Part shown: one piece after another, positions 1 through 43,590 of the stretch | Numbering within the stretch: the stretch's first letter is position 1 | How the letters are laid out: every line of letters begins with the position of its first letter | Source of the DNA: Corticium candelabrum | Lineage: Eukaryota > Porifera > Homoscleromorpha > Homosclerophorida > Plakinidae | Reading direction: 5' to 3' | Assembly: GCF_963422355.1 (NCBI RefSeq) | Contig: NC_085105.1 | Location: forward strand, 4,331,651-4,395,650 | Length of the DNA stretch: 64,000 nucleotides | Translations under genes and position numbers: made by a program | The notes under the pieces: model-generated | Seen by the model: the letters and a program-made list of their open reading frames with translations, nothing else | Told to the model about the DNA's origin: nothing | The model's database searches: none

Positions 1-1439
1 TTGACATTATCTGGTAAGGGGACGTATGGCATTTCGGATAGATTTGGCGAGTGATTGGTGTGTCCACTCACATACTATACGTTGACTTTGCAGTTTTCAT
101 AGAATTTTGCATTGATCCTGGAGAGACAAATTGTTTTCATTGGTTTTTGCATTCTTGGTTTTCTCTTGTTTTCGCTGTCCTTTTTGTTAGCTTTGTGACT
201 TTGACAGCAGACAAAGTACATACAGGGTCTGACACTCTACAATTACAGTGGCAATATCAAATTATAGCTGTATATATCAATCACAATACCTAGGTATAGG
301 AATCTAATTCAGTTAGAGTGACACATGTCTGTCTACCAGGGCATGCTACAGAACAACAGCTGGGCTGATTGTATGTTTATATCACAAGTCTTATACAGAT
401 AACACAGCAAAGCAGCGTGCGTGAATGTCAGGCATGGTTAGAGCACTATGCGACTTGACAGGATCTACTCAGTTTGCTGGAAGTTGAAGAGACATGTGCC
501 CCGCTTCTCTCCCCTGTTTCTTAGGCCTATGCAGTAAGCGTAGTACACACTAAAATTGTGCTACAACCTTGGGTTGACTTCTTTGACCTCTCTCTTCTGT
601 AGTATGTGCATGTCTTCCTCTCTTCCTTCCTTTTCCACTCAATAAATTCATCACTGCTATTGAATTCCAGTTCACGTATTCCTGAGGATGGTACAAATAC
701 ATCCGTATGGCATTATCTCTGACATGAATATAGGGTGAAAGTACAACATACCTATGTCCATGTATGGTGTGACACCATGTGTTCTGTTAGACTCTTCACT
801 TGCATAAATTTAAACCACATTCTTCAACCATGCATTTATGCCAAATATCTTTCTCGTAGCCAGCACCATGGTGTTTCCTCCTGTGTGGTTTAGTGTTTGC
901 TGTGTCTTATACTGAGCCCCACAATCAAGGCATTTATTTCTAGCTTCCTTTTGTGTGCTCTCAACAGATGACAATGCACTATTATTGAGCAATAAATCAT
1001 CCTAAAGACAAGCTACATGTTTACTTACTAAAACTATAACCGCACATTTGTGTGTGGTGCATGCGCTTGCACATAGACATCTAAAGAATTCTGGTATGTT
1101 GTTTTCAATGGCTATTATGCAGTTAAAATCTGGGGTTACTAAGTAACATTCTTCCATTACAAAAGACTGTAAGATTGCATTGCTTTTCCACTAACCGCCA
1201 ACAAGAGTTGCTTGCATGAATTACAGACAGACTGATTAGAAATGATGTGCATACGACCGATTGCTTAGCAATGGTTGTCAATTTGAATTTATTATATTAT
1301 CATTATTAATTGTATGTTAACATGTATGTATGTACTATGTATGTATGAATGTATGGGTCAGAAGTTTAATGTATGGGATGGGCACAGACGTTTCCCTGAG
1401 GCAAGGATTTGCAATGGCCTCTCTCCATGGACTGTCGTT
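1..1439. other. No gene recognised
   Basis: I see no reading frame with family similarity, no consistent splice pattern and no structured RNA here. A canonical AATAAA at about 641-646 could be a polyadenylation signal of a gene lying to the left, but no coding exon supports that. Confidence 0.5.
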
Positions 1440-1555
1440 TCTGTTAGAACAAGTACATAGTGACTATTGCTCATTCTAGCAAGTACATATAGTGACTGTT
1501 AGTTCTAGAGTTACATCGTAGCAAGTGCATAGTGACTGTTGTACCTAACCTGGGT
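1440..1555. repeat. Short degenerate tandem repeat
   Basis: Three imperfect copies of a unit built around AAGTACATAGTGACTGTT, each about 40 bp, lie in a row. The copies differ by point changes and small indels. Confidence 0.6.
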
Positions 1556-1724
1556 CTTAGAGGCTCTTGTAAAAATGTATGTGTGTATGTATTAGACATT
1601 GCTGGTACAGACTTAAAGGATCAGAGACACCATTGACACAATCAGTTACACCACGTAGGTTTTATAGTGTATTGTAAGTATGTTGTTATTGTAGTCGTAC
1701 AGACTCCGATATAATACAAAAAAA

Positions 1725-1995
1725 TGTTGTTAGTGCATATAGTACCTGTTATGCATGTATGTATGGCAGTGCTTATAGTACAGTACCTATGTTCTGTATG
1801 TACGTTGGTGGACATAGTACACTATGTTATGTATGTATGTATGTATGTATGTATGTATGTATGTATGTACGAAATTTGCATATAGTACCTATGTTATGTA
1901 TGTATGTATGTATGTTAGTGCATAGTACCTACTAGTAAAGTTAAGTATGTATGTATGTATGTATTTTAGTGCATATAGTACCTATGTTACATGAT
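1725..1995. repeat. Minisatellite alternating TAGTGCATATAGTACCTATG with ATGT runs
   Basis: The segment alternates a core resembling TAGTGCATATAGTACCTATG with variable runs of ATGT. At least five cores are visible, and the ATGT run at about 1828-1867 has roughly ten units. The core recurs as a block, so this is more than a simple tetranucleotide microsatellite. Confidence 0.75.
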
Positions 1996-2357
1996 GAAAG
2001 GCAGGGAACTACCATTGCAGCATCCAAAACACCTGTGACATCTGTGGTCGTGTCTTTGGATCATGATCACGTTTTGGGCTATTTTGACAGACAAATCAAT
2101 TAATTAAGTTAATGAGATTTGTCGAAATCAACAGCTCAGTCCATCGTAGTACCTATGTTAGTAGTTCCTTTTAACTGTACAGTCGTAAGCTAGAACTAGC
2201 TATCAGAGTTATGAAGATTCATATGCCTGAGTCAATTAATTAAACAGTGCTATTATTCATAGTAAAATTGATTCTTGTCATCTTCTTCATGATTACTTTT
2301 GGTGTTCCACGTACTTTGTAGCTTCAAGGACAGCCTTCTTAATTAAGTAGTAGGTGA

Positions 2358-2977
2358 GAAACTCAGTGGAACTGTAATGACAAAGCGACAGTGCAGTCGA
2401 TGCGTGGTCGCAGTCAGAAGTGGACACTTAGAAGGAAGTATCAGCAACCTCGAGACCCAATGCTTGGTAAGAGATGTTATATTTGTGGTGATATTAACCA
2501 CCTCGAGTCTAGCTGTCCTCATTTTCATGATTGTCATCGATGTTTGAGACCGGGGCATGTTGCCCGAAGCTGTACTGCTGCATCTCCTGCATCAAAGAGA
2601 CGAGGTCAAATCACTAATTTAGCCACGGCTCTTCACGGTCTAATTATGGTTACCGCTAATATTGACCAGCAACCTCTTCCTTTTTTGGTGGATACAGGAG
2701 CAGACATCAGCTTGATACCACTTGATGTTGTTCAGATGAAGCACATGACAGTTAGAAGGGATATTGTTCGCCAACAAATAATGGTTGATGGTACTACCTT
2801 ACAGTGTGAGGGAACTGCAGTTACGTCGTTTCAGTTGGGTTCTCAAAAGGTATACGTGTCAGTTCATTTTACCTTGTGAAAGGAATCGACTGTGGGGTTT
2901 TGGGCACTGATATTCTGTCGACTCTTGAGGTCCAGATAGATGTCGCTAATAGAAAGTTGTTCTTGAAAGGGGAATGA
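2358..2977 (+). pseudogene. LTR-retrotransposon Gag/protease fragment, frameshifted
   Basis: The frame is open from 2358 to 2879. It encodes two CCHC zinc knuckles with C-x2-C-x4-H-x4-C spacing (CYICGDINHLESSC and CHRCLRPGHVARSC), the nucleic-acid-binding end of a Gag protein. A retropepsin-like aspartic protease follows, with its active-site DTGAD preceded by a hydrophobic strand. At 2877 the frame meets a stop. The second half of the protease, including the LGTD flap-side motif, continues in another frame to a stop at 2975-2977. No reverse transcriptase or LTR was found on either side. This is a short decayed relic, most likely Ty3/Gypsy-like; the superfamily is inference. Confidence 0.8.
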
Positions 2978-3623
2978 CAAAGAAGTTCCAAGTAGTACTA
3001 GGACATGCAGCCTTTTGACAGAGGTGCAGTACGTGCAGGTGCACAGGACAACACAGAAGGACAGACACTACAGCTAGGAACCTGGTAGACATCATATGTA
3101 CCTTTCTGTGCTCTTCTTCGTGCTGTTTCCATTCTGTATCAGATGAAAAAAAGCTAGTGCATTGAGGCCGTTCGCAAAGAACATAAGCCAAACTCATGAC
3201 AAGGCTAGACTAGAGCTCAAGTTCATCTACAGAATGGAAAACAGACGACATGTAACTGATGTAGACACGTACCAATTTCTGAGTACTGTACACCTTCGTA
3301 CCGACCTGTTGTTACGGAAATGACTCACAAATGTTCGCGCGTCAACGTGGTAACGCGCGTATGCATTGCACGTGCCCTAGAGGGAGCGCACGCTAGAAGT
3401 CCAGGCCACATTTACCGGGCAGCCATTAGTTATCAATACGGCATTGCATATCTTTGACTTGGCATAACATTACTATATTTCTGTTTGACAGATGGAAAGG
3501 CAATGTAAACCAAATCAGCCACAGTACAGCTCCGCCTCCTTGTAGACTAACACGTGGCGGATGGTCGCGCAGTTTATTGCAAAGGTGTCCAAGGGTCTTC
3601 TCAGTTTCGGCTCTGCCTTCGGA
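2978..3623. other. Upstream region of the first ABCC gene
   Basis: No coding signal is visible. The stretch at about 3330-3420 is clearly richer in G, C and CpG than its surroundings, which is compatible with a promoter or 5' untranslated region of the transporter starting at 3624. No TATA box at a convincing distance could be assigned. Confidence 0.35.
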
Positions 3624-20558
<16,935 letters not shown>

Positions 20559-21988
20559 TGCTACTGCTATTTCTAGATTATTATTAATGCAGTATTATAA
20601 TTCTTACAAACTGGGTGATTATTTAATTGAGAAGTCAAGAAACCAATCTCAAGACCCAATATTAGCAGATTTACAACAGTCTGGAAAGGATTTGATATGA
20701 TCCAACAATTTATTGAGCTTCGACAGTTCCTCTATGTATGCCAGACACAGTGCCAAGTGCAGAATGCTGACGCCAGTAAGAAGAGATAAGTTGTTCTTGT
20801 TAGTGGAAAAAATTGAATTGGTTGGCTTCCCTCTCCTAGCAGGTTATTAATGACTTTCACAAGCTTGGCAGATTTAGAATTTTCTGCTTGCTAATAGAAC
20901 ACCAACATACAGATGACTTCCAGTGGATAATGATTAATCAGTATGTGGCTAATTGTGTTGATCTGCATTAGTCCCTTGGCAGCAGAGCATTGCCAGATTC
21001 TGACTTTTGGACTGCAATTACCTAGGTAAATAACAATCCAATCCAAAACATGATGTTACAGTGAATATTTCTCTCTTGTTTCTATAGGTTTTCTTAGTTT
21101 TCTCTATTGTTTCTGTAAGAGTAATTTTTTTTCTTGATGTCTTCAATTATTGTCATGACCTTCAGTACGGAGGATTAGTGTGTACCCAGTAATCATCAAA
21201 TTACCAGGCACGCTGTTTAGAGCTGGCAAATCCTTGATAATCACAGAGCGAAGTGCCAGCTAGTAGTATCATACACTTCTCATACTCAGCAGCTCAGCAG
21301 CTGTCATTCTTATTGTCTGTGTAACACAGTTGTTCTGAGGGAGTGATATTGTTTGTCAGGCACAGCTAGTGAAATGGCAAGGTTGACTGCTCTAGAAGTA
21401 AATGCCATTAGATGTGAGAAGCAGATAGAAGAGGAATTTGCCGTCTTTGAGACCCAAATAACATAGACTTAGATGAAGGTTAGGAAATGCATCTATTGGT
21501 GGATGTTGGAAAGTAAGTTTCTTTATCAAAAACCAGGAATTATATCGAAAGTGTTCACAAGTCTGTGGGCAAAGTTTCTCGAAAGTGTTTCCTACTCCCA
21601 CAAAAGTCAAACTAAATGAAAGAAATGCTAAGTGGCACGTAGAAACATGTTTCCTTGACCACCAAGATTGATGCTTTGCAACAATGTGAAGCAATGCCCA
21701 TATATACGTAGTCTATGTTCAACACTAGTCTCGCGTAGCCAATACCTGGAACCAATAGTTTCAATCAAATGGCTGATCTGCCATGGTATATGAAAACCGT
21801 CATCCATGTCTCTTTTCATTGTGGTGTGACAAGAAGTAAACCTTATTGCATTTAGGTATAGCATTGCAGTTTATTCTAAAGCTAGTTATGTATCTCGAGG
21901 CTCTTCAGAGCACAGTACGTCCTTTGATGGCAATTACTAATTTCAGTTTGCCTGTCCGCACACAAATCCACATGCTTTGAATTATCAC
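20559..21988. other. Intergenic region between the two convergent ABCC genes
   Basis: It carries the 3' untranslated regions of both genes. No coding sequence, RNA gene or inverted repeat element was recognised. Confidence 0.5.
21870..21875 (-). terminator. Poly(A) signal AATAAA of ABCC gene B
   Basis: AATAAA on the minus strand lies about 114 nt past the stop codon of the minus-strand transporter, a plausible position for its cleavage signal. Confidence 0.6.
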
Positions 21989-37127
<15,139 letters not shown>

Positions 37128-37504
37128 CACCTTCCACGTGCGGCATACGTCCGGTCTGCCTAGATAGACCAGCCCTCGGCCCCCGTGGTTGTTGGTGAGA
37201 GCCCGGATACAAAACCCCACGTGTCTCTCTCTAGCTGCTTTGGAAATCCGTGTACCACCGGTATACAGTACCAATGCCATTTTAGCTATGGATGAAGTTT
37301 TACGCCGAAGTGAACGAGGATGCTATGTAGGAGTACAATTCTCTTCAGTTCTAGAGTAAATTGTTGGTAAAGATCATTTTCTATGACGATCATACACAGA
37401 ATGAAAGAAGTAAGATGTCTTTATACAGACGTTACAGAAAGAGAGAATTATATTAATTAATTATGACTATCATCTAGTAACAGACAGTTAGCTTCGGCCT
37501 CCCA
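37128..37504. other. Upstream region of ABCC gene B
   Basis: The first 170 bp upstream of the start codon are GC-rich relative to the surroundings, compatible with a promoter or 5' untranslated region. No other feature was recognised. Confidence 0.35.
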
Positions 37505-37594
37505 GACCCGTGTAGCGCCGATTCAAAATCGTCCTAACCCTTCCAAAATAAGGACGATTAAAACGGACGGTTTTGAATTGGCGCTACACGGGTC
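37505..37594. mobile_element. 90 bp palindromic MITE
   Basis: GACCCGTGTAGCGCC at the left mirrors GGCGCTACACGGGTC at the right, with a second inner inverted pair around TTCAAAATCGTCC. Almost the whole unit can fold into one hairpin. Confidence 0.7.
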
Positions 37595-37745
37595 ATTTCA
37601 CAACACATTGGGTAATTGACAGGTAGCAATAATAATGTATGTCTCTCTTTATATTATTTACTGGTACATCTTGTTGTTCAGTAGTGGCCAGGTCCAGGCT
37701 GGGAGGTTTGTGGGCGGGTTACAACTCCCTCTTTCCTAGTGGGAG

Positions 37746-38013
37746 CAGGGGCATAGCGTGGCATGGGCTAGATCAGGCTATAGCCCATCATTAGTAGGTG
37801 TGGTCATAAAAATTGTGGACTGTAAATACGTGTGAGGACCAAAACTGTTTAGAGTGTATATACAATCCATTTTTCCCAGTCTGGATCTGCCACTGATTCT
37901 ACTGTATCAGTCAATTACAAGCCAATAAAAATAGGCGTGTTTATAGAAGTGGGCGTGTCTCATAGCATTGTGAAGTTGAACCCCCAATTTCTGGAGCTCA
38001 TGCTACGCCCCTG
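37746..38013. mobile_element. 268 bp hAT-like MITE
   Basis: The ends CAGGGGCATAGCGTGGCATG and its imperfect inverse (GCTACGCCCCTG at the right) are hAT-type termini. A GTGGGA hexamer sits at both flanks and may be part of a target duplication. Confidence 0.65.
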
Positions 38014-38625
38014 GTGGGAATGCCACCTTTCTTATCGGAATGAATAAGCGGCACCTTTCTTATTTTGCCTGGATCGGATCTAGAGTTAAAAACGAACATA
38101 TTGCAATACCTCTTCTAGACTCTATGCTTCACAAGTACATGTGATTTGCATGCACGTGCACACCATGTATCTAAAACGATTCCTGTTAGCTGTTAGCATT
38201 TGAGTCATTAGATTATGTTCAGGTCTGCCTATCTGTATTGCGGTATTTTTGAGACTGTTAGACACTTAGTTGTCGAGTCATCAGTTCTGTTTGTCTCAGA
38301 GAATTAATAGATTCTCCTTCTGTTTGTGTTATTTGCGGACAAAGGGGTAAGTCATTATTAAGTGTCCAGGGGGCTGGCAAATTTGCGCTGGGGTAATAAG
38401 TTTGAAACTCAGTAAATTGCAGGGGTCACTAAGCATTTGGGCCTTCAGGGATTTTATCTGTATACTATTGTATGCATGAAAATTTTTATTTCTTTTTATT
38501 TCAAGAAAATCCAGAATTTGGAAGGGTCTTCTAACAATTCACTGTTATTGATAGAATCGGCCTCCATTATTGTTCTATAGATGACACATGCAATTTAGTA
38601 TGCCTAAGTTGAGAATGTCATTAGC
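38014..38625. other. No gene recognised
   Basis: No reading frame, splice pattern or repeat structure stands out in this spacer. Confidence 0.45.
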
Positions 38626-38746
38626 CAGTGGCGTAGCCAGGTTTTGAAAAAGGGGTTTCGTACAAGTTTGAGGCATAATTTGTAGTGTTTTGATGCTCAG
38701 GAATGGACGACCTGCTGATCGAGCGTACTTAGATACGGTAAATAAC

Positions 38747-38747
<1 letters not shown>

Positions 38748-38798
<51 letters not shown>
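38748..38798. repeat. (AT)n microsatellite
   Basis: About 50 bp of AT dinucleotides lie between the left tip and the left arm of the long inverted element. Confidence 0.95.
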
Positions 38799-38805
<7 letters not shown>

Positions 38806-38901
38806 GCAATAAACAAAAGACGTCTCAACACACTGTTCGGTCTTCCACTCTTACCTTTTGATAACGAGAACGTGATTTTCATTATAGGGAAAGGGCAACG
38901 T

Positions 38902-39314
38902 CTGTACGGGGACTATTTGGTGGGGAACTATTTGGTCGCGGGCAATTATCTCGCTCTTATTTGGTTCCAGAAACTGTTTAGCTGGGGCTTATTTGGTTTC
39001 GCATTTATTGCACCTCGAATCGGCACTCTCCAACTTTTACAGCTGTACGAGACGGACGCGAACGACGTGACTATGGCCATGATAATTTTTACGCGTATCC
39101 CAGACGTCTCGCTAGAAGCCGAAATTGAGTGCGATCTGCTTCTTCTTCGTTTGTATTTGGCTTCATATGAATACCGAAGTCATCACAACATTGTCGATCG
39201 CAATTTCGCGAGTCTGACATTTCGTTTTGAGGCAAATGTCGGCTCGTCTTGTAGCGGGCGTGTCGAAAGGAGGCGGAGTAAGAATCTCTTGTGAGTTACA
39301 AGGTAAACAAACAT
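38902..39314 (+). repeat. Left arm of long inverted repeat
   Basis: It matches the reverse complement of 40664-41087 over essentially its full length, with point changes and one extra repeat unit of about 30 bp in the other arm. A 140-codon frame runs through it (38872-39294), but the matching arm does not keep the same frame intact, so coding is doubtful. Confidence 0.8.
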
Positions 39315-40102
39315 GATTTGATAATTGAAGATCACGCAGCGCATACGTATCTATAGATGCGCCTAAAATGTTTTAGTGCCTAGAATACTGCGGCCAGCTG
39401 CAGATGTATGCGTCGATCCTGCAGGGCATCAATCGATACCTAGGTGCACAGCGATGTATGCGTACTGTCTACAATCAATTGCAAGGAAGACGATCTACGT
39501 CTCTGTAATTGGTTGTGCACGACCTAAGATCGGTGATGACTTTTCAGAACAGAAGAGAAATAAGTGCATATATGTAGTTCGAGAAACAATTAATTAATAT
39601 GTTTGACGTAAAATCACTTAATTTGCACTTGGTCTCTCAGATGGCTATTGATGGTTGTTTGTTTGCGTTGTTGTACACTATAAAACCATACGCTTTGTAG
39701 ATTAGGTGAGCTTAGTGAAAATCTTTTTTCTTGTATACATGCTGCATCTTCTGTCTCTTTCTGCCATTTAGTCTGTCCGTCCGTCCGTCCGTCCAACGGT
39801 CTGTCTATCTTTTCTTTGAATGGTGACACAGCAAAATGTGCTGTAGTAGAACAGGATATGCAGGCAAGAAAATGAAGACAAGAACTATACTAATCAGCAT
39901 GCAGCTATGCGCATGCATGCAGGTATGAGTGTATATAGAGATGCAATGCAAAAGTGACAGTGGAAAGTGCCTAAGCTAAATAGACTCATCAACAATGTAA
40001 AGTAGAGGACTTCTTACATGACTGAAAGCTTATTATGTTAATTGGTTTAGAAATTCTAGAATTGTTACCGTCTTGCGACTAGATCATGTGTATCGAAGAA
40101 TA

Positions 40103-40173
40103 GATAATCTGTCTGTCTGTCCGTCTGTCTGTCTGTCTATCTGTCTGTTTGTTTGTCTGTCTGTCTGTCTGTC
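40103..40173. repeat. (TGTC)n tetranucleotide tract
   Basis: An interrupted TGTC/TGTT run lies in the spacer of the long inverted element. A shorter (GTCC)n tract is at 39774-39794. Confidence 0.9.
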
Positions 40174-40663
40174 GTTTGCTTGTTTTTGTGTACCGTGCCT
40201 ATTGTTGTCCAATATTACTTCTGCACCAATGCTTAATTTTGGCTGTTCCTCTGTCTCTTTGTCTATTTGTGTTTTCTTTGTGTGCCTTGGTAGTGTATTC
40301 AAAATTGTTTATTATTTTTAATGCTTTGAATTGTACAGATCGGTGATAATATTCCATTGAAACTTTTGTACCACTTCTCATGTTTCTCACTTTGTGGCGT
40401 TATCAGTATTGTGGGAGAAGCGTTCCTGAGAGTATACGCGTCCAACCAAAACTTGACCTTGCATAGTACTGTAGTTTTTTAAAGTGCGATGGAATAGTTC
40501 AACTAATTTAAATTAAGTTCTGCGAGGCTATACGAATATTATACTTCAGCGAATTTAGTGTGATACAAACCTTCTAGTCCTCTGTCAGCGACTTTCCACT
40601 TTGCAAACTTTGTGTTATATCTACAACTGTAGTCGTCCTCGCTAGTGCAACAACACACAGATG

Positions 40664-41087
40664 TTTGTTTACCTTGTAACACACAAGAGATTCTTACTTC
40701 GACTCCTTTCGACACGCCCGCTACCAGACGAGCCGAGATTTGCCTCAAAACGAAACGTCAGACGTGAAATTGCGATCGACGATGTCGTGATGACTTCGGT
40801 ATTCATACGAAGCCAAATACAAACGAAGAAGAAGCAGATCGCACTCGATTTCGGCTTATCGAGACGTCTGGGAGACGCGTGAAAATTATCATGGCCATCG
40901 TCACGTCGTTCGCGTTCGTCTCGTACAGCTGTAAGAGTTGGAGAGTGCCGATTCGTGGCGCAATAAATGCGAAACCAAATAGTCCCTGCGACCAAATAGT
41001 GGCCGAAACCAAATAAGCCCCAGCTAAACGGTTTTGGGAACCAAATAAGAGCGATATAATTGCCCGCGACCAAATAGTCCCCGTACG
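40664..41087 (-). repeat. Right arm of long inverted repeat
   Basis: This is the inverted partner of 38902-39314. It contains an additional copy of the ATTTGGT-ended unit near its outer end. Confidence 0.8.
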
Positions 41088-41363
41088 TACACAGCGTCTA
41101 ATAGAAAAGGGGTTTCTGAAACATTCCTGGCTAAGCCACTGCACTAACTACCGTATACATGCATGCTACTAAACACAGGCAGATTACCGTTCTTTATTCT
41201 CTTTGGGAAATCTTTCTAACTAGAAAGCGTTTGCTTTCTTTGAAACTTCGACGCCATGGAAGCGACAACTTGGTGCGCTTGAATATCGTTACGTCTGTTT
41301 CAAACAGCGACCATTGAAATAACTTTCGTGGGTGCATGACCTTGTACAAAGCGTGACATATTT

Positions 41364-42902
41364 CGATATTTGGGGGCCGAGCTTCTAGAGCATGCGCAAT
41401 CTCGAGGGTAACACGCACCTTTCGCCGATCTCGCTGTACGAAGTTCTCGTTTCCGGATCTACTTCTAAACTGTAGATCATCTTGCCATTGACTAGGCTTT
41501 GTAAGTATGTTTACTACTTACCATTTAGTGCATTTTGAGAGACTTTGCCTGCGTAGAGACGCGTAGGAAGCCATTTCTTGAGTACGGCTTCTCAAGGGTA
41601 AGAGGCTGCTGTTCAAGCTGAAGTCGCCTGATTCACACTCTGAACAGATACACGTGGAGTGGAAAGACAGACTGAAGATTTTGCGGTAGGTGAACCCATT
41701 CGGGGTAACCAAACGTGACGCACTGTGTGGCTGAATAGGACTACTTGTTTCCCCCATCTAGCTTTCTTGAACTGTGGAACTGTGAAACTGTGTATCTTGT
41801 CGAACTAGAGTCAGCAAAAATTCGTCTAGCCTAACCAACCCTTCATGTAAGGCGGTGAGCTCATGAGCTTACATCACTTGATGTGTACCTTGGCCTGATT
41901 CTTTGTTTGCTATACAGAGTAATTGTCTTGGCTGTTGGTTCAATCCAACTCTACACTGTATCAAGCACATTTCTCGACACAAAATCTGTATAACTTGATC
42001 TATCATTTGGAAGTGTGTCGATCGAGAATGCCTTGCCTTTCCTTGCAACACTCAGACTTTGCAGATACAAGATCTTGCTCGAGAACTCTAATGTTGTTTT
42101 GAAGTTTCACTATTTCATTTGCTTGCTGTTCAATTATCCGACATAAACCATCAGGTTCAGCCTCAGTGACATTTTCGACAATCAACATCTTCACTTCTAG
42201 GATCGCTAGACTAGCTAGACACGTCTTGATCAACTGCGCCTGCGGATGAGGTAGAACAGCCTCTGCTTTCTGATTTAGACACTACAGCTTTGGAATAGCT
42301 AGTGCGTGTGTGTTGTGTTACTTTAGACATAACTGTTGCTGTGACTTGTAGACTGGCAGTGCTAATTGTAATAAACAGACTGTAGTGTACGTCTACTGTA
42401 CTCTGATCCGCGTCAGTACATATCGAGTGCAAGTTATCACAGTAAGAACTTCGACTTGGCCAATCACATATAGACAGAAGCAACCTAGACTGCCTAGAAA
42501 CAACGCGGGACGTCCTACATGTCTGGTTACCCCAAATGGGTTTCCAGGTGGCATGATTTCACTCGCCAAAACTAATCCATCGCTAGCCAATGAGTGGTCT
42601 GTGCTTCCACTCCACGTATATCTGTTCAGAGTGTGAATCAGGCGACTTCGGCTTGAACAGTAGTCCCTCGAGAAGCCGTACTCAAGAAATGGCTTCCTAC
42701 GCGTCTCTACGCAGGCAAAGTCTCTCACAAGATGCACGAAATGTAAGTAGTAAACTTACTTACAAAGCACAGTCAATGGCAAGATGATCTACGGTTCAGA
42801 AGCAGACCCGGAAACCTAGACTTTGTGTACAGCAAGATCGGCGAAAGGTGCGTGTTACCCTCGAGATTGCGCATACTCTAGAAGCTCCGCCACCAAATAT
42901 CG
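41364..42902. mobile_element. Inverted-repeat unit with small conserved frames in both arms
   Basis: Two arms of about 350-380 bp (41364-41716 and 42523-42902) are inverted copies around an 800 bp core. Each arm, read outward, carries the same in-frame stretch (ICSECESGDF, then RSRTQEMASYASLRRQSLS) followed by a GTAAGT donor, then a segment encoding DRRKVRVTLEIAH. The left frame runs on the minus strand (ATG at 41574) and the right one on the plus strand (ATG at 42689). The ends do not show classic transposon tips, so it may be an element or a local inverted duplication of a gene's 5' end. Confidence 0.5.
42003..42332 (-). pseudogene. Small coiled-coil frame in the core of the inverted unit
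   Basis: A minus-strand frame starting MSKVTQHTRTSYSKAV at about 42332 meets a stop near 42211. An overlapping frame continues with about 60 residues, including a heptad-like IIEQQANEIVKLQNNIRVLE followed by a Cys-Cys pair, to a stop at 42003. The two could be one frame broken by a single shift. I do not recognise the family. Small coiled-coil proteins of this kind occur in some transposons. Confidence 0.3.
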
Positions 42903-43590
42903 TCTTTTGGAATTTGTTCTTCGTAATGCATGGCGGTTACAGATAGACGTTCCTCCGCCATGTGGTAGACTATGCCTAGGTCTTGATTCTTCTAGGTAGT
43001 GAAAGACGGCTCTTTCGCACTTGTGATCTATATAGGTATACAGTATACAACGGTAACTAAACGTTGGGTATATGACTGAGAATCACAGGCTCCCTATGCT
43101 AGAAGAAAGTTGTTTGGAAGTGCTTTCCTGATTTCTTACTTGCTCTTCTTTCTTGGCTCTCTGCAAGTCTTGTTGCATGCATGCCTTTAGGCTTAGCTAA
43201 CTAGGGACGGCATGCATCTACTTGCTTCACTGCATGCGAAGAGACTTTGGAAAAGGTAAGTCGTTTCCCAGTACAATTAACATTCCCTCGACACTTTCCA
43301 AAAGGGCCAATATTAGAACGAACTAGCAGCGTATAAGACGCTAGCTATAGACAGCAATGCTCGGACATTTAGCTAGGGGCCGGTTACTATTTAGTGTCGG
43401 GGGTATGTCAAAATTTGCCGATGTCCACATAATTTGATGTGTGATCCCTAGCGAGTTCATTAATTAGGACGTTTTAATGAATGCTATGAGTACACGTTTC
43501 TTTAGTAATGATTAGTTTGATTGCATTTGCCCATGCATAGTAGTACATTTTATCGCAACCCAATCTAAATCAACATTCATTTGCAGCTTT
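42903..43590. other. No gene recognised
   Basis: This is spacer downstream of the repeat-protein gene. No frames with similarity and no clear polyadenylation signal were found. Confidence 0.4.

Larger units (their letters stand above)
38626..41141. mobile_element. 2.5 kb element with long inverted arms and hAT-like tips
   Basis: The tips CAGTGGCGTAGCCAGG (left) and CCTGGCTAAGCCACTG (right) are inverted, and both are followed inward by a GGGGTTTC tract. Inside lie two long inverted arms (38902-39314 and 40664-41087). The 1.3 kb between the arms has no transposase, only simple repeats. The structure suggests a foldback-type or non-autonomous hAT element. Both arms are riddled with short repeats ending ATTTGGT near their outer ends. 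Confidence 0.65.

Noticed and set aside
2391-2879. Host zinc-knuckle gene
   Set aside because: The zinc knuckles are followed by a retropepsin-type active site and a frameshift, as in a retrotransposon relic.
38872-39294. 140-codon frame in the left arm of the long inverted repeat as a gene
   Set aside because: The matching arm does not preserve the frame, and the N-terminal part is translated short repeats.
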